64,000 nucleotides of DNA, from positions 62,001 to 126,000 of the forward strand of contig JBEWZL010000066.1 of assembly GCA_045837725.1 (NCBI GenBank). Direction: 5' to 3'. Positions 11,483 through 25,300 of this stretch are shown here, in pieces. Every line of letters starts with the position of its first letter. The stretch's first letter is position 1. The notes below the pieces were generated by a model. The model made no database searches and was not told the origin of the DNA. It worked only from the letters and a program-made list of their open reading frames with translations. The position numbers and the translations under genes were made by a program. The stretch is from Vermamoeba vermiformis (Eukaryota; Tubulinea; Echinamoebida).

Positions 11483-14400
11483 TTACTGCGCAGATTGGAG
11501 AGCCACACCCCACTCTTCAGCCTTCTTGAAAATCTTGTTTTTGACTTCATCCGAGAGCTCTGCCCAAGACTCGTAGCTCTTCACGGCATTAAAATTGCTC
11601 AATAAGAAGTACAAGCAGGCTCGTTTCAGCTTCTTGCACTTGTACAGCATGGCAACTTCGTAGATGCAGCCAACATTTTCAGCGTCGATGGAATACCCGA
11701 CAATAGTTTCAATAATTTCCAACAATCTGTAATTAAAATGAACGTTAGTATATGCTATGATCATATGGTATGTCTTTCGATGAAAGAATAACGGATCGGT
11801 CGATCTGAATCCAGATCAGATCCAGATTTGGATAGTTACCTGGCCAAGTCATAGACACGAGATTTGACCAACAATTCAATGGCGTATTCTCCGTCAACTT
11901 TTTCAACGTCGTTTGTGTAGCAGTACTCAAGGATGTAGTCAAACACAACACGACTAATGCATCGCGAATGCGTTAGTTTCGATTACTATATTAGGAAATC
12001 ATGTGCGGATTGCATTTCTTCGCCACTTCGAGGTACTTACGGAATATCTTGCAACTCAATGACATCCATCTGTGCCTCCTTCAAACCACTAGTGAACATG
12101 CGGTGGAAGTACGTGCTGCGTGCGGCCAACATCGCTTTGTGCGCCACAACAATCTCGCCTTCAATGTTGAACTTGACCTCGTTGAGCGGTTCGTTTTTAG
12201 GCTTGTGAATGCTGTTGTCGAAGCGAGCCTTGGACAATTGCTCTTCGAAAGTTGAGGCTGGGACTTCTTTGGCGGGCTGAAAAAAGGCGTTAAAAAGCAG
12301 ATCCAGAATAAAATCAGAATAGCAAATTCAAAGGGGTTGAACCAGCAAAGTGCTAATTATACTAATATTGACAGGTCCAATGATATTTTGATAGGTTTTT
12401 ACGTACCCAGAAAGATTGTTCGATCAAGGCCTTGAGACGAGGCAAGCCCCATTCTTCAGCCCAAGCAGCTTTCTTTTCAATTTCAACTTGCAACTCTTTG
12501 CGGCGTTGAATTTCAGCCAATTCTTCTTCGCGCGTTTTGAGCTTCTTCAACGCGGGAATCAAATCGTCTTCTTTCAAGTCTTGACGAACTGACTCGTTTT
12601 TGAATTCGTAACGTAATGTGTCACCGTAGATGTAGTTTAATAACATCTAAGACATTAATATTAGTATTCATACGTAATACCACGTGTCAATTGTTCGTAC
12701 CTTGCCATATTCAGTGTTAGGAATTTCATTGATTGGCACGATCCAACGACCTTCCAAGTCCTTGTCCATTGGCTCGGCTCCAGCCTTAGCAGCAGCAATT
12801 TTCTATCACAAAAAGCGTTAGAGACCGATAGCACGTAGAGATGAATTGTTTCGAGTGCTCGTGCACGTACCTTTTCAATAATGTTATGCAGCTTGGATGA
12901 ACGATATTTAATGATGATTCGATGAGCGGGATAAGAATCGTTGGCGATCTTAAGAATAATGTCGCTGTAGTCGTAGTTGTTGACCAGCTTCAACATTTCA
13001 TCACGATAAAGTGATTGCGCAATGGTAGTGCCTTTTTGAACTGTTAGTCAACCGCTAACAATATCAAGTGCGGGCTACATACTAGGAATGTAAGTCTTCA
13101 AGTAATTGATCACGTGTTCCGTGCCTTGATGGTAAATTTCGGCAGGAATCATACGCATAGGGTTGTTGATCAACTTGAGGACTTCCAGTTTAGGCAAGTT
13201 ACCGACTACAAGCAGCGAGTTAGTAACAACATTGACTGACCATTCATTTTTATGTGTTATACTTACTCTCGGGGGGCAAGAGACTCAATTTGTTGTTAGC
13301 CAAGTTGATGTAATGTAAGGCCTTGCACTCGGCAATAGAACTGTTAAGCGGATGGTAAGTCAATTTGTCGCAACAAAGCAAATAAAGGACATTGTGACTT
13401 ACTTTGGCACGACGTTGATTTGATTCTCGTCAGCAGAAAGTGATTGAAGCGAGACTAAAGCTTCAAAGTCAGGCAACATCGTCAAACAGTTCTTTCGCAC
13501 GTCCAACACCTGCACACGAAACGAAGTTAATTTATGATAAAAAATGAACTGGCGATCGTGGCAACGTACTCTGAGGTTAGCCAACGTGTCAATAGGAGGC
13601 AGAATAGTGATCTTGTTGTCGCAGAGAATCAACTTTTGCAAGTTGACGAGATTTCGAATGGACACGGGAAGTTGGGTGACGTTGTTGAATGACAAGTTCA
13701 GCTCGACCAAGTGGCTCAATTCACCTGCAAAATACTATCAGTAATTATCCGACGAATAGGCGTAGGCAAGATATCGTACCGAGAGTGAACGGAACTTTTT
13801 TGATCTTGGAGTAGGTCTGCGAGAAGACGGTGACTTGGTCGTGGTATCCGACTTCGAGATTTTCCAACAAATAACCGTTGTCTGGACCTCCGTATTCACT
13901 TTCTTCCGGTCTTACTATCTTTCCACGACCGTAGAGCAAAGTCTAAAGACAATTTGGGTCAGCGGATCCGCACATCTGCAGTAAGGCTACAAGGGTTATA
14001 AATGCTAGGACTTACTCTAACGGTAGCTAACTTTTCATGTCTCGACTTGTTAGTCAAATCTTGCATCAAGCGCTGTTGTTGCTCTTCGCGCTTTTTTCGC
14101 TCCAATTCAAGTTTGGTACGCAAACGCTGCTGTTGCGCGTAGTTCATCGATTTGACTGTCGCAGAGAATCGCGCTAAAGCTGCTTGTCTGTTCTTCATCA
14201 GCCTCTCTTCGAGGGCTTTTTCTTTTTCCAACTTCTTTTGAGCCTCACGTTCCCTAAAAACAACGTGTAAACACATCCGATCCGCGAACTAAATCCTGTT
14301 GATTTTACTTACTTTCTTAGTCTTTCTTTTTCCGCATCTTGCTTCTCGCGCTCCAAATCTCTGAAATCGTCCTCTCCAGTTCTAGCGTATAAATAGTCGT

Positions 14401-14974
14401 TGATCTGGAAGATCAATTTTGGAAAATCAAACCACTCTTCGTAATAATCGGTTTCAGTCTAAACAATTGAAATTAATTGAAATTATACATGACGCATTTT
14501 TTTGTTGCATTATGTTCCTCGATCTTTCGCTAAGACTAAAAAGAGAAATTTTGGAGATTGCCGTAGAATCGTTAGTAATATTTATGTATTTGCTTACCAA
14601 TCCTTCAATCTCTCCTTTCAATTCGCGGATTTGTGGGTCAGTAAATCCTCGTACTTCATGGATTTCGACGGTTGGGGGATCGGTTTCGTTTTCGTCGGGT
14701 ACTAAACTCAACAAAAATTGCACTAATAATAATGATTAATATTAGAGAATATTTGAAAATTATTTTGAGTACTCAAAGATCGTTTAAACAAAAATTGAAT
14801 TTCTGATCGAAGGAAATCCGGAATGCCGAGCCATTAATCTATCTTTTGTGGATAGAAATATTCTTTTATCATTGAATATGATAGCTCACCTGACGTTTTC
14901 TCATTTCCGAAGTTATAGTAGAACACGCCGTTCTCATCGAAGCACTCGTCGAGGTTGAACTCTTTTGTAGCCAT
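11483..14974 (-). CDS. Leucine-rich repeat protein with two BTB/POZ domains
   Basis: About 760 residues in roughly 14 exons, starting at ATG 14974 (MATKEFNLDECFDENG). Order: acidic N-terminus, a Lys/Glu/Arg-rich coiled coil (EREAQKKLEKEKALEERL), about five LRRs (for example HLVELNLSFNNVTQLP and LQKLILCDNKITILP), then BTB 1 (DYSDIILKIANDSYPAHRII), a charged helical insert between its halves, and BTB 2 (EVKFNIEGEIVVAHKAMLAA) followed by a BACK-like helical C-terminus. Such proteins usually act as substrate adaptors for cullin-3 ubiquitin ligases, with the LRRs as substrate-binding surface. All exon joins read through without a frame break by eye. A single CTATATTAGGAAAT motif lies in one of its introns. 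Confidence 0.8.
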
Positions 14975-16172
14975 TTGATTATCGCTTACTTATTCCACCA
15001 CTACAGTATTATGCAGGATGTATGGTGGATTGGATTGTTTACGTGGTAAAATGAGATTTTATGCAGAAAAAACGAGCGCTTGAATTACTGACAGGTCAAA
15101 CGGAAAGTCATTTTTAGCTCGTATAGCGTTCAATAGCAGTACGAATGCGATTACGCCTTAGATCTGGCTCGTCACGAGATATTTCTGCGTTCTTGAAAGA
15201 TAAATGCTACGTAAATTCTAAATTTATGCATAAATGCCGCTAAAAATGCAACGACTCGAAAAAATTCCGTGCCTTGCCACGCTTTTTTAGTGTAAATTAC
15301 AATTCATGAAGCATAAACTAGCATTTGTTCCGCAGATGCATAAAGGTAGGCACACCACGTGCTGCGTCGTCGGTTTTCATGCCTGAAACCGACAAATTGT
15401 CTACTTTTTACTCGATTTAGTAGTAACCATCGCACGACTTCATAAACAAAACCGGTGATTGATATGTTTGCGATCATATTCATTAAAATGAACATCACAG
15501 ATCAACACAAACAAATCGATTTTTTGCCATAGTGTTGCGCCACTACCGACCTTTCCGTGCCCTCAAGATCATGTAGCATGTATTGTTACGCTAGAGCAAA
15601 AATAGCGCACGTTTCTCAGGCACTCTCGACCGGGAACGATCCAAGGCCTAACTCCGGCCTTACTCCACAAGTTCCAGGACTGGCAAAGAGATATTTGACT
15701 ACACTAACAAAGTCAAAGCGATAGTATATATACAAGTATTAGAGTATCTACTGTCGGACTAAAGCGGATTATTATAACCCAGTTTGTCCTTCGGAATTTA
15801 AAATTCTTCGGAGATGATAAGTCACCTATTTCAACAAGCCAGAGCCCATCGTCAAAGTAAGCGGGCCTTATGATAACGAGTTAGCGATACGTATAGCATT
15901 GCAAGGATGCCAATCTTGAAAATAAAATTTAACCGTTTTGGGTCCGAGATTGAAAATCTCCATGAGGAAGTCGTTGCAAAATTTTTACTTGCGGAATAAT
16001 GGAAACAAATTAAGGATTGGCACGAGCTCGTTGGCAGCCAGCTGATTGGTGGATAATTCAAGATTATGAAATTTCGAAGTTGGGCACTACTTAGGTCTCC
16101 GACGAGTAACGTGATTTTGTAACTTTAATTTTGCGAAGAGCAACACAGATCCAGCCATTTTTAACTACCACG
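14975..16172. other. Intergenic region between divergent genes
   Basis: About 1.2 kb separating the divergently transcribed LRR-BTB and membrane-protein genes, so it should hold both promoters. Short reading frames inside (for example 15304-15498 minus) have no recognisable family or splice support. Confidence 0.5.
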
Positions 16173-17316
16173 ATGGGCTGTCCTAAATACAAGTGGGGTG
16201 CCAAGTCATACCTATTCTTTCAGATCATCAACACGATCGGCTGGGCGTATGCCATCATCAGCGGTATTACCAGCTCCGGCGGTGCTCGCTACAATGGCAC
16301 GACTAATCAAACCCAAGGCTACCAACAGTTCTATAACCAGTAAGTCAGATTCGAAAAAGTTTGTTTAAACTTTGTCAAACGCGATCGACTATCGTGAATT
16401 TCGGAATTAACGTACCGTCTTATAGAATGCTACCCGCTCGTTTCGGATTCTACATTTGGTTCCCTATTTGGGTCTTGCAACTCTGTTTCACGATTTACCA
16501 ATGGATGCCGATGCACCGCGTCAGAAACGGCTTTCTTCAACGCCTGAACATCGCTTGGCTCATTAACTGCATTACTAACGGCACCATCTTGAACGTGTAT
16601 CCATATGGCTATATTCCTGCGACGTTTGCTTTGACTGTCATTTGCTCGGCCACGTGCATCTACATGTTCGTGCAACTGACTTTCAGAAAGAGACCTACTC
16701 TTGCTTGCCAAGCTGCGAATTCGAGCGTAGTCGCTACTGGATGGGGAGTAAGTTAATTAATGATTAAAGTTATACTTAGTATCGCGAGATTCTTACCAAT
16801 TTCGTCACTTACCAGAAATGGAAGATCTCGGCTTCTACTGAAAAGTTGCTCTATTATTGGTTTGTCCAGCTCCCGTTCACTATGTACGGCTGCATGGTCG
16901 GTTTGTCCATGATGGTTATCTTGACGCAACTGATTCAATATGGCGGTTGGGCTGGTGCTGCTGAATGGCAATGGTCCGTGTTCTGCCAAGTCTTTTTAAT
17001 TACCATCGTTATCTTCGCAACCATATACTGCCGTGACGCTGCCTTCGGACTCGTCGCTGTATGGGGTCTAGCGACTCTTGCAAGCGAGCATAGAGACACT
17101 GAACAAGTCTGGATCACCGCTACCGTTCTTGCTTGCGCAACTTTTGTAGCGTCAGTTATTGCCTTTGCCCTACGTATGGCGAGATTTGCTAAGCGCAAGG
17201 GCAATGATATGGGCGAGAAGAACGCTAAGCAGATGGAGGCCCAAGAATCGAAGTCAGTTTCGAAGCCGAAAAAGGAATCCGAATCTAGCAACGATGACTC
17301 GAGCACATCTTCCTAA
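16173..17316 (+). CDS. Multi-pass membrane protein, possibly TspO/MBR-related
   Basis: A protein of about 310 residues in three exons (16173-16338, 16426-16747, 16816-17316). About eight hydrophobic segments are rich in Trp and aromatic residues. The segment PARFGFYIWFPIWVLQLCF resembles the Pro-x-FxFxIW signature that precedes helix 2 in TspO-like and related tryptophan-rich membrane proteins. The C-terminal tail from about residue 265 is polar and Lys/Ser/Glu-rich (KPKKESESSNDDSSTSS), presumably cytosolic. No enzymatic motif is seen. Function is unknown, and the TspO link is a weak by-eye similarity. An AATAAA-like signal follows at about 17345. Confidence 0.75.
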
Positions 17317-19392
17317 ACTAACTTAATTAATACTTGTAAAATAGAAAATAAATTGTATTTTAGTAAACAATTCTTCGGACTAAGCGCTATAAAATTTGTG
17401 GCGTGGATCCCAGGCGAACCAAAAAGGGAATTTAACAAAATTCTAACCTTTGCAGCTCCGAACAACAAGATGATTAACGAAAGTGCCTTTATCTCGCTTA
17501 CTCCAAGGCGGAGATTCAGATTCAAGGACATTCTGCAAGCGCATCCGGACTGCGCTAGTGCGAAGAAACTTTTGATGGAAGTTGGCGAGCATGACCAATC
17601 CGTAGCGCTTTTTCTAAGTTCAATCGCGAACGGAGGCCTGGCTGCTGGAAGAAAGTTAATTAGACGATTATTTCTAAATTAGGAAAGTGCAACAAGACAA
17701 CCGCAATATTAATGCTAATTAACTTTGCCTGGAGTCCTAAGACTCCGAATGTATGGCATTCATGAGTATTTACTAAAATAACGAAGCTTTAAATTTAATC
17801 CACAAAGAACTGCGTGTCGGCATTAAGAAAGAAAGGTCCGATTGGCCGAAGCCTAATTATAGCAATATGAGACTTACGAAAATCATGACAATCTTGATAA
17901 TATACATGCGCGTCGGCATGGAGTGCATACATGGTGATCATTGTTGGCACGGCAAAGTTCGGAGGTCGATCTGACGCGCCTCTTGAAAGTGCCTCGCCTA
18001 GCGAATAAGGAAACTTGAGAACCAAGCCTAGAGTAATCTCGCAAAAGATCGACCTATTTGAAAGCACAAGTTAAAATTAAATAGTCCAAATATAGCTAGG
18101 CCGTTATTAATAATAATCTCAGCATTTGCCACGCTTCGGGCACTAATGAATCTCGGAGGTTATATAGGAGATTAAAACATATGAGCAAATACTAACCTTC
18201 TTATCGGATAAAGGATTAACCAACCATAAACTTGTCAGTTTGTCACTTATTGGCAGTTTGGATTAATCAAACGCATCCCTCGCGGATGTTGCTCCAGCAT
18301 TTAGAAATGTGCAGCAGTGTTTTCCAGATGATGCAATCCATAAGATAGCCACTTATAGAGAAAAAATGAATCATTTCTAACGACGATTGCGTTAACCGTT
18401 AGCTCTTTTGAACTGGAGAGCAGATCAAACGCGCGAGTTTCGAAACAGACTGTTTCGATCCATCCATCCATATAGCAGCTGATAATACCGAGAAACTTCA
18501 TGCAACAACATTAATCTGGCAATATTACTCAATTAGTGGTGTCACGCGATGCAAATGAATTGTAATTCGCATGGCGAATCCAAGTAGCCGCGTTCAATGA
18601 ACATGAAATTTGCTTTAAATTGCAATCGAATGACGTAATCAAAGTTTGGTTGATCGAGGTTAGCTAAAATTGATTATGAACCGAAATGAGAGCGTTTTGA
18701 ACCAGATGGAACGCGGAGTTTTTTCGGAATTTTGCTTTTTTTACCGTGTAAATATCCAATTCTAATAACTTACCACAGTGAATTACTTCTAGTAGTGTGA
18801 TAATTCTACACCGAGGCAGCCAAGCAGCTTCCAAGCCCCTGTTGACCAGATGCTGAAATCAACTACTCGTTAGTGAAGGTTTACTAGTGAACCATTGTTT
18901 ACATGACTCAATTTTTTGTTAGAGGTGATTATTATATTTTATTAGATTTTCGTTTAGAGCATTAATTTCGAAAAATTGATCGGAATACAGTTTTTTTCGT
19001 CCCTAATTATTAAAATTCAATTACATAACGGAAATATGTTGAAAAAAATTAAGCTAAAATTATTGTGCATACCTTTATGAAAAATGGCTGTTTAGATCCA
19101 AAAGCTAACCTTTGGCTGAAGTTAGATGCACGTTCTCAGGCAACTTCGCCCTCTTGTAGCGGTGTAAAAACAATTTACACGTCTCATTGTGAAATCCAAA
19201 GATTCTGGATGTGTGGTGCGTGGATGGCGCCTTTTTTTTTTAAATGACAATGATTGTCAAACTGATGCAGAGAAAAATGGGCGCCCGAAAAATGCGAAAA
19301 TAAATAATTTTTATATTAACATTACACTCAACAAGTAATTAAATACATTGACTGAAATAAATAAGTTTTCCAATCCGATCGAGACGTCAGCC
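17317..19392. other. Long gene-poor stretch
   Basis: About 2.1 kb between convergent genes. It contains one open frame at 17353-17682 (+) without an ATG near its start, with a Met only at about 17470 (MINESAFISLTPRRR). A minus-strand frame at 17795-18067 ends at a GTAAGTC donor-like site. Neither shows a known domain, and they may be remnants or lineage-specific small genes. The rest is AT-rich with no repeat that I could detect. Confidence 0.4.
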
Positions 19393-22300
19393 CTAGTTCG
19401 CGTTTTGCTCATTAATGGAGGTCAATGATGTCTTTCGTCTAGATTCAGCTCTTTGCACAGCTCCAACAGGTGAATTAGGCGCTTGATTGAAGACATTGGC
19501 CGCGATCGGTCTCGTGGTGCTACGACGGAACTTTTCTGAGCTTTGTGAGTCTTCTGATTCTGATTCGTCCTATAATAATACCATCACGTTAGTACTTGCA
19601 TCATTGTTAACGCTTAAACATCAATTTTGAATTAATAGAAGCGAGATCCATGCCGGTACAAAATCGTCCGGATTCCGACTTTTTGATGACTTTGTATTTG
19701 AACAAGACTTCGTAAATAATAAAATATTACGTACTCTCAAGGCACTTTCTCGCTTGCTCACACGAGTTGCAATAACAGAAGACAGGTAGTTGAAGAATCG
19801 ACCAGCCAAGTTAGGATAACGCACGAACAAGATGTTCAAGAAGTAGCCTTCAATGACGTAACTATATATGGCATAAATCAGTAAATGGTAAAGTCGTATA
19901 TAATTATGGTTATAAAGTATTCAAAATGGAATTCGTAGCTTTAAATTCTTGCCGAATTTCCGATCGCATCCAGAACGATCGAATAATCTTCGCCTAGGCG
20001 ATGAGCTGCATATTTAAGTTATTAGTACTTACACTACGACCTTGGAGTCCGCTACGACTGAAATACTAGCAGTCTCGCCTTCCAAAAAGGACATCTCACC
20101 AAACATCGCGCCAGTATTGATGCTTCCAATGCTTTGTACGCTTCCGTCGGGCATCTTTTTCTCAAGTTTGCACTTGCCTTGAACGATTTGGAACACTCGT
20201 TGAGGAACTGTTCCTGCTTGAATAATAACTGCTCCGGATCGGTACGTGATGGTCTTTGAGCCCTGCAAGATCAAGTTCCAATCTTCTTCTTGCATATCGA
20301 GCTTGTCCCAGGTCTTGCCAGCACCACTAAGTAACGTTAGTAAACTCGGAGATTTCTTCAAAGTTGTAAATTGCCAGCATAAATGCAACGACTAATTTAG
20401 GGACAACACCCTAGACAAAAGATACGTATGCGACGATTCCATGCAATAAGATATGATATAATAATACGTACAAGCTGGCGCTTGATTTAGAGGTCGGTAA
20501 AACATCGCTGCTTCCAGATGTACTCAACGACATACTGGTGGCGCCCAATTCTTGCTGTAAATGAATATAATTGTTAGATCGTTCTTCCATATATTACTAT
20601 AGTGTAATATTGTAGGGCCAGATTGTTTTCAGATGTTAATAAGCATTATTTTTCTCGCGCGATCAAAAACTTCCATAAAAGGCAAAATTTTGAATTGTAG
20701 CGATACTTACGTAAGTAAACTTCTTATTGAGCATTGGCTTGGTAACACTTCGTTCCTCGAGAGCCTTAGACTCTTCAGCGGATTTAGCTTGTTCCCATAG
20801 ACTGTTAATCAGATTGTAATAGTCATCGAGCGGATTCGCTTCAATGTTGAAAGTGAACTTCTTGTTCTTAGTCTTGATCTTAAACGCCGTATTGTCTTCT
20901 TTATCCTTCTCGAGACTGACAATCTTCAATATAGGAATAGATTCCTAAATTCATAAATTGAAGTTAGATCTTGGTTGCTGAAGATCCCGGTCTAGAATAG
21001 GTTACCTTGTGGTGAGATCCGAATACAGTGAAGTCAAAGCATACGAAATGACCCGAAATGTATAATCGACCCAAGCGTTTACCACGTTGCTTGACCCAGA
21101 CTTCAGTAGCTGAAATTCCTAACGTTAGAACGAGGTTTCCTAAAAAGGAAATAGTACGTACTCTTAATGAACACTTCACCGGCGCCCAATCCAAACTTCT
21201 CGCAAATAGCAGAGTCTGTCTCCGGCTCTTTTTCCTTCTTCTTTTGGCCCTTTTCTTTGTCCTTGGCCTTGCCGACAATTTGTTCCATGGAACCACTTGC
21301 ACGAGGAGATCCACGCGTTTGTGCAGCTTGAGCGTCGTTTGTAAGGCTCAAAGCGCCAGAACTTAACTTGCTCGGAAGACCCTTAGGTGGTGCGGGCTTG
21401 GGAGGTGCTTGGCCACCGCTGTTCAGTGAGCGCAATCTGCGACTGAGCTTGACTGCTAAGTGCTTGTAGAAGCGTGCACATAAGATCGGATCTGACTTGA
21501 ACAGCTCGAACACGAGAGGCAACGAGACCGCCTTTAACTTCGTAGTCACATCGGCCACTACAGAGGCAGTAGCTTTGCGAAGAGCTAGTTTTTTCAGTTA
21601 GTACTAACACGCGTAACCGGCAAAAATTGCACGTACCAGGCAAGACTGACGAGTCTCCAAGAAGAGTGCCAGCGCCCATAACAGCAAGACGGATTGAATT
21701 GCCGTCAGAGGTTGTCTTTTCAATACGAACACTGCCTTCGATAACTAAGAACAAAGTACCGCTTTCCTTGTCTTGTTCGATAATCTGCACCAACACGTTA
21801 ATCTTTGGTTTAACACACCGTGCAGGTGTATATTTCAAAACCTACCTTCTCGTTACGCTCGTACACAACCTCTTGACAATTGAGCGTCAACAAGTGCAAG
21901 TCACGGTCAGTCAGTTCGCTAGTCTGGTTCCAGAAGTTCGCGCCTTCAGAGTCCAATGCAGTGATTGGAATGCCCTTGGTGTGCTCATTGATCCAACCGG
22001 ACTTGACACTACGCACTTGAGTTGGGTCCTCTTTGCTGGGTTCAGTAATGGTACCATAACCAGCCTTCAAGGTGTGGTCCCAATAACCGTCAAAGACACG
22101 GCCTTCAGGCGACGTGAAGATACCTTGGCCATGGAACTAAATATTAGCGCGTTAGATATGATTGGGAATTATATACAGGTTTAAACTTACGTCTCCAGCC
22201 ATCCATTCGCCATCGTAAAAGCCGCTGATTGGTCTAACGAATCGCCAGCAGCCAAGTCTGAAACCTTCACGCAAAGCTGAAGCTTCAGTAACTTCAATCT

Positions 22301-25300
22301 TGAGTGCGTGTGCGAGCTCTTCGAGCAGCTCTTTCATCTGTGCTTGAGTGCTAGCCTTCACGAACCATGAGGTCTCAGGGTCCGTTTAACAAGAAGCCGT
22401 TGCCAAGCGTGAAGCCAGCAGCTAATAATCAGAATTAGTATTTGTCACGTGATCGACTTCCATAAAAGGAAAAAGTAGGTCTTACCTGCAATAGTCTCGA
22501 TGACTTTTTGATTTCGTTTGTTGAACTCAGTGTCGAGCCAAACTAATGGAAGGCTTTGGCCTGCTTCGTTCAACGTTGCTTTTTTGTGCATGAAGTTGGA
22601 TGCGAGGATCAAATCGTTGAAAATCATCAACTCGGGCTTGACTTCGCTCTTCCTGCCTTTCTCAGCGTCAGAGAGGTCAATGATAGCTTCCAATTGGAAC
22701 TCTTTCACGAATCTTCGTTGAGCGTAGTTGCCTTGTGTCAACAAAACTTCGTAACCACCGCCCTTGGCAATCAAGTCCTTGAACCGTTGCTCGCAAATCT
22801 CCATCTGTTCATCAATTTTCTTGCGCTCGTCGATGTATCGGTTGACTTTTTGCACGGCTGCAATGGCATCACGCAAGTTTTGGAAATCAACGTGCGTTTC
22901 TTCAGTGTAATCCAACAACGCTTTCAAAAGCAACTCGTAACGCATGATACGTTGAACTAAGAGGTCAAGTTAGTACTATATTTGTGATTTTAGTATTAGC
23001 TAATGACGTACCAGGCATGATAAGATACGCGTAGACGTCGAGACCGCCCGTGTATTTTTCATAACAGTTCTTCAAGAATTGAGTGTAGTGCGGGTACTTC
23101 GATTCAGCTTCTTGTTGCTTTGTACGAGCAGTCGTGAAATTTCTGATGTATCGATAATACAACGTAAATAGCTCAGCCTAAAGTAAACGTTAGTTTTTCC
23201 GTGTCTGGAATGAAATTTCATGGCTTTAGCAACTCACGTTTTCTTTGAAAATATCTGCAAATGTAGCGACTTTAGGCCACTCTTTGTAACGTTCTTCCAA
23301 TTTATGCAACAAAATTTGATTCAGTGCAGCAATGACTTCGATATCTGAAAAGATCTCGAACAATTCAAACGGCGTCAACAACTGCAACTTTTGAATCGGA
23401 CGAACGAAGACCTAAAAATAGAAAATCACGTGATCAGTTTCTATTTTGAAGATTCTTAGAATAACAAGATCTTTTTTTTCGTACCTCCATAACTTTGTTC
23501 AAATGACCGACAAAGTCGCGTTCAGTCGTAATAATTTCTTTCAACGCATTGTTTCTCTTTCGCATTTTTGAAGCACCTTGCGAATCAGCCCATTGCAATA
23601 CTACGGAACTGCATTAATATCCAAATATGGAAATATTTCATGAACAGTGTTTACGTACCCCATTCAGGTCTGAAAGTTCTCTTGCGGACCAAATAATTTC
23701 TTACGATGGCTTGACATTTCAACACCTGGGCAATGTTGTACATCTTGCCGTTGACGAATTCAACTTTAGGATACTTAATTCGCTTCGATTTCTGCGCTGA
23801 ATGAGTTCGCTTGATGAAGTTGGGAATTTTGCCGTTAAATTCTCCGCTGGTAGTCGGTGATTGGCTGGGACTTTCTTCGGCTCTGAATTCGATGTTTTGG
23901 ATCAAGGCCGATATCCTGTTTTGTTTGCGTTCTTTGGCACGGGTAATGCCTTCTTGTTGCCATACCAACTGGTCTTTGAGGGTCTTCAGCTGATCTGCTT
24001 TGACCTGTCAAAAAATACGTGTCAAAAAAGAAAGTTCCATGACAAAATCTTAATTATTCCGTACCTTAATTTCATCTTCGAGCTGCTTAATCTGCACAGA
24101 GACATTTGCAGCCTTGCCTTCCATATCAGTAATGTTCACTGAATCTTCACGTTGCATGCCCGAAGCATTAGATCCCGGGCCATTGCTGTTCGTGCTCATT
24201 TTGCGCACGTGACTGACTGATCTGTTGACAGCAATGTCGTCTTGCTTTGGAGCAATTGCATTGGTGTTAATAGACGCTGAACTGTTGCTCTTTGGTAACA
24301 ATGTGGTCGTGCTGTTATTGCGTGAATTAACGGGGGACTGCTTGGGCTGGGCAGGTTGCTTCGGGGGCTGCGCTTGTGGGGGAGGCTGAGGTTGGGCCGG
24401 GGTGCTTGTTTGGACCTTTGCCTCGACACTCACAGCCGGTTTTTCTTCCGTAGAGCTCGTAGTACCTTTGCTACCCGTGCTTCCCGTTAATGTAGCAACG
24501 CTGGTACTAGCCGTTAGTTTCTTGTCATTTTGTTCTGAATCGGCCAATGAGGCCTCTAACCGTTTAAATGCTGGGCTGACTTTCACATCTGTCTTTGACG
24601 GTGATCTTAATCTTTCAATAGCGCTGTCTCTTGATCTTGGTTGCTCGTCTGACGGCACTGAAGCTGGTCCTGAGTCGGTAGCGTTGGGATTTTGAGGTTG
24701 AATGACCACAGGTTTCTCGTCAATTTTCACAACTGGATTGCTCGGCTCGCGCTTGACATCGTCCTTATTATTGTTAGGCCTATTAGTGTTACTCTCTACA
24801 ACGGGCTTTGGTTCTTCCATGGCATAAGAATCGACTTCAGATCGCGCGGAATCGGCTGGTCTCGCGGAGTCAATTTTTCTCGGTGAAGATTTATCTGCTC
24901 TCGGTGAATTAATATTCGCTGTTAATTTCCCGGAACTTTTACGTTTTTTATGATGGCGCTTTTCTTTCTCGTCTTTGCTATCTTCGCTGTCTTTCTTGTT
25001 GTCTTTTTTCGATTTGGCTCTTTTCAAAGAAGGATTGTCTTCTTCGCTATCTTTATGCAAAGGACTGCTAGGAGCATCATATAAACTTTTTCTGTTGGCT
25101 TTACGAGCGCTTCTCGGCTTTTTTTCTTCTCCGCTGTGATCGGATTTCGCCCTCTCGTGACCTAATGAATCTAATGGCAATTTTTTGTGTTCTTCGGTCT
25201 TATTATTGGCGTCTACGTTTGTATTATTTTCCGCTATAATTATTAAAAATTAGTTGGATCTTACAACGGTTAGTAAATTTAAATTTGGGTCTAAAGTATA

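Noticed and set aside
17353-17682. 109-codon plus-strand frame after the membrane protein gene
   Set aside because: No ATG near its start, no family signature and no splice partner; kept only as a note in the intergenic entry.
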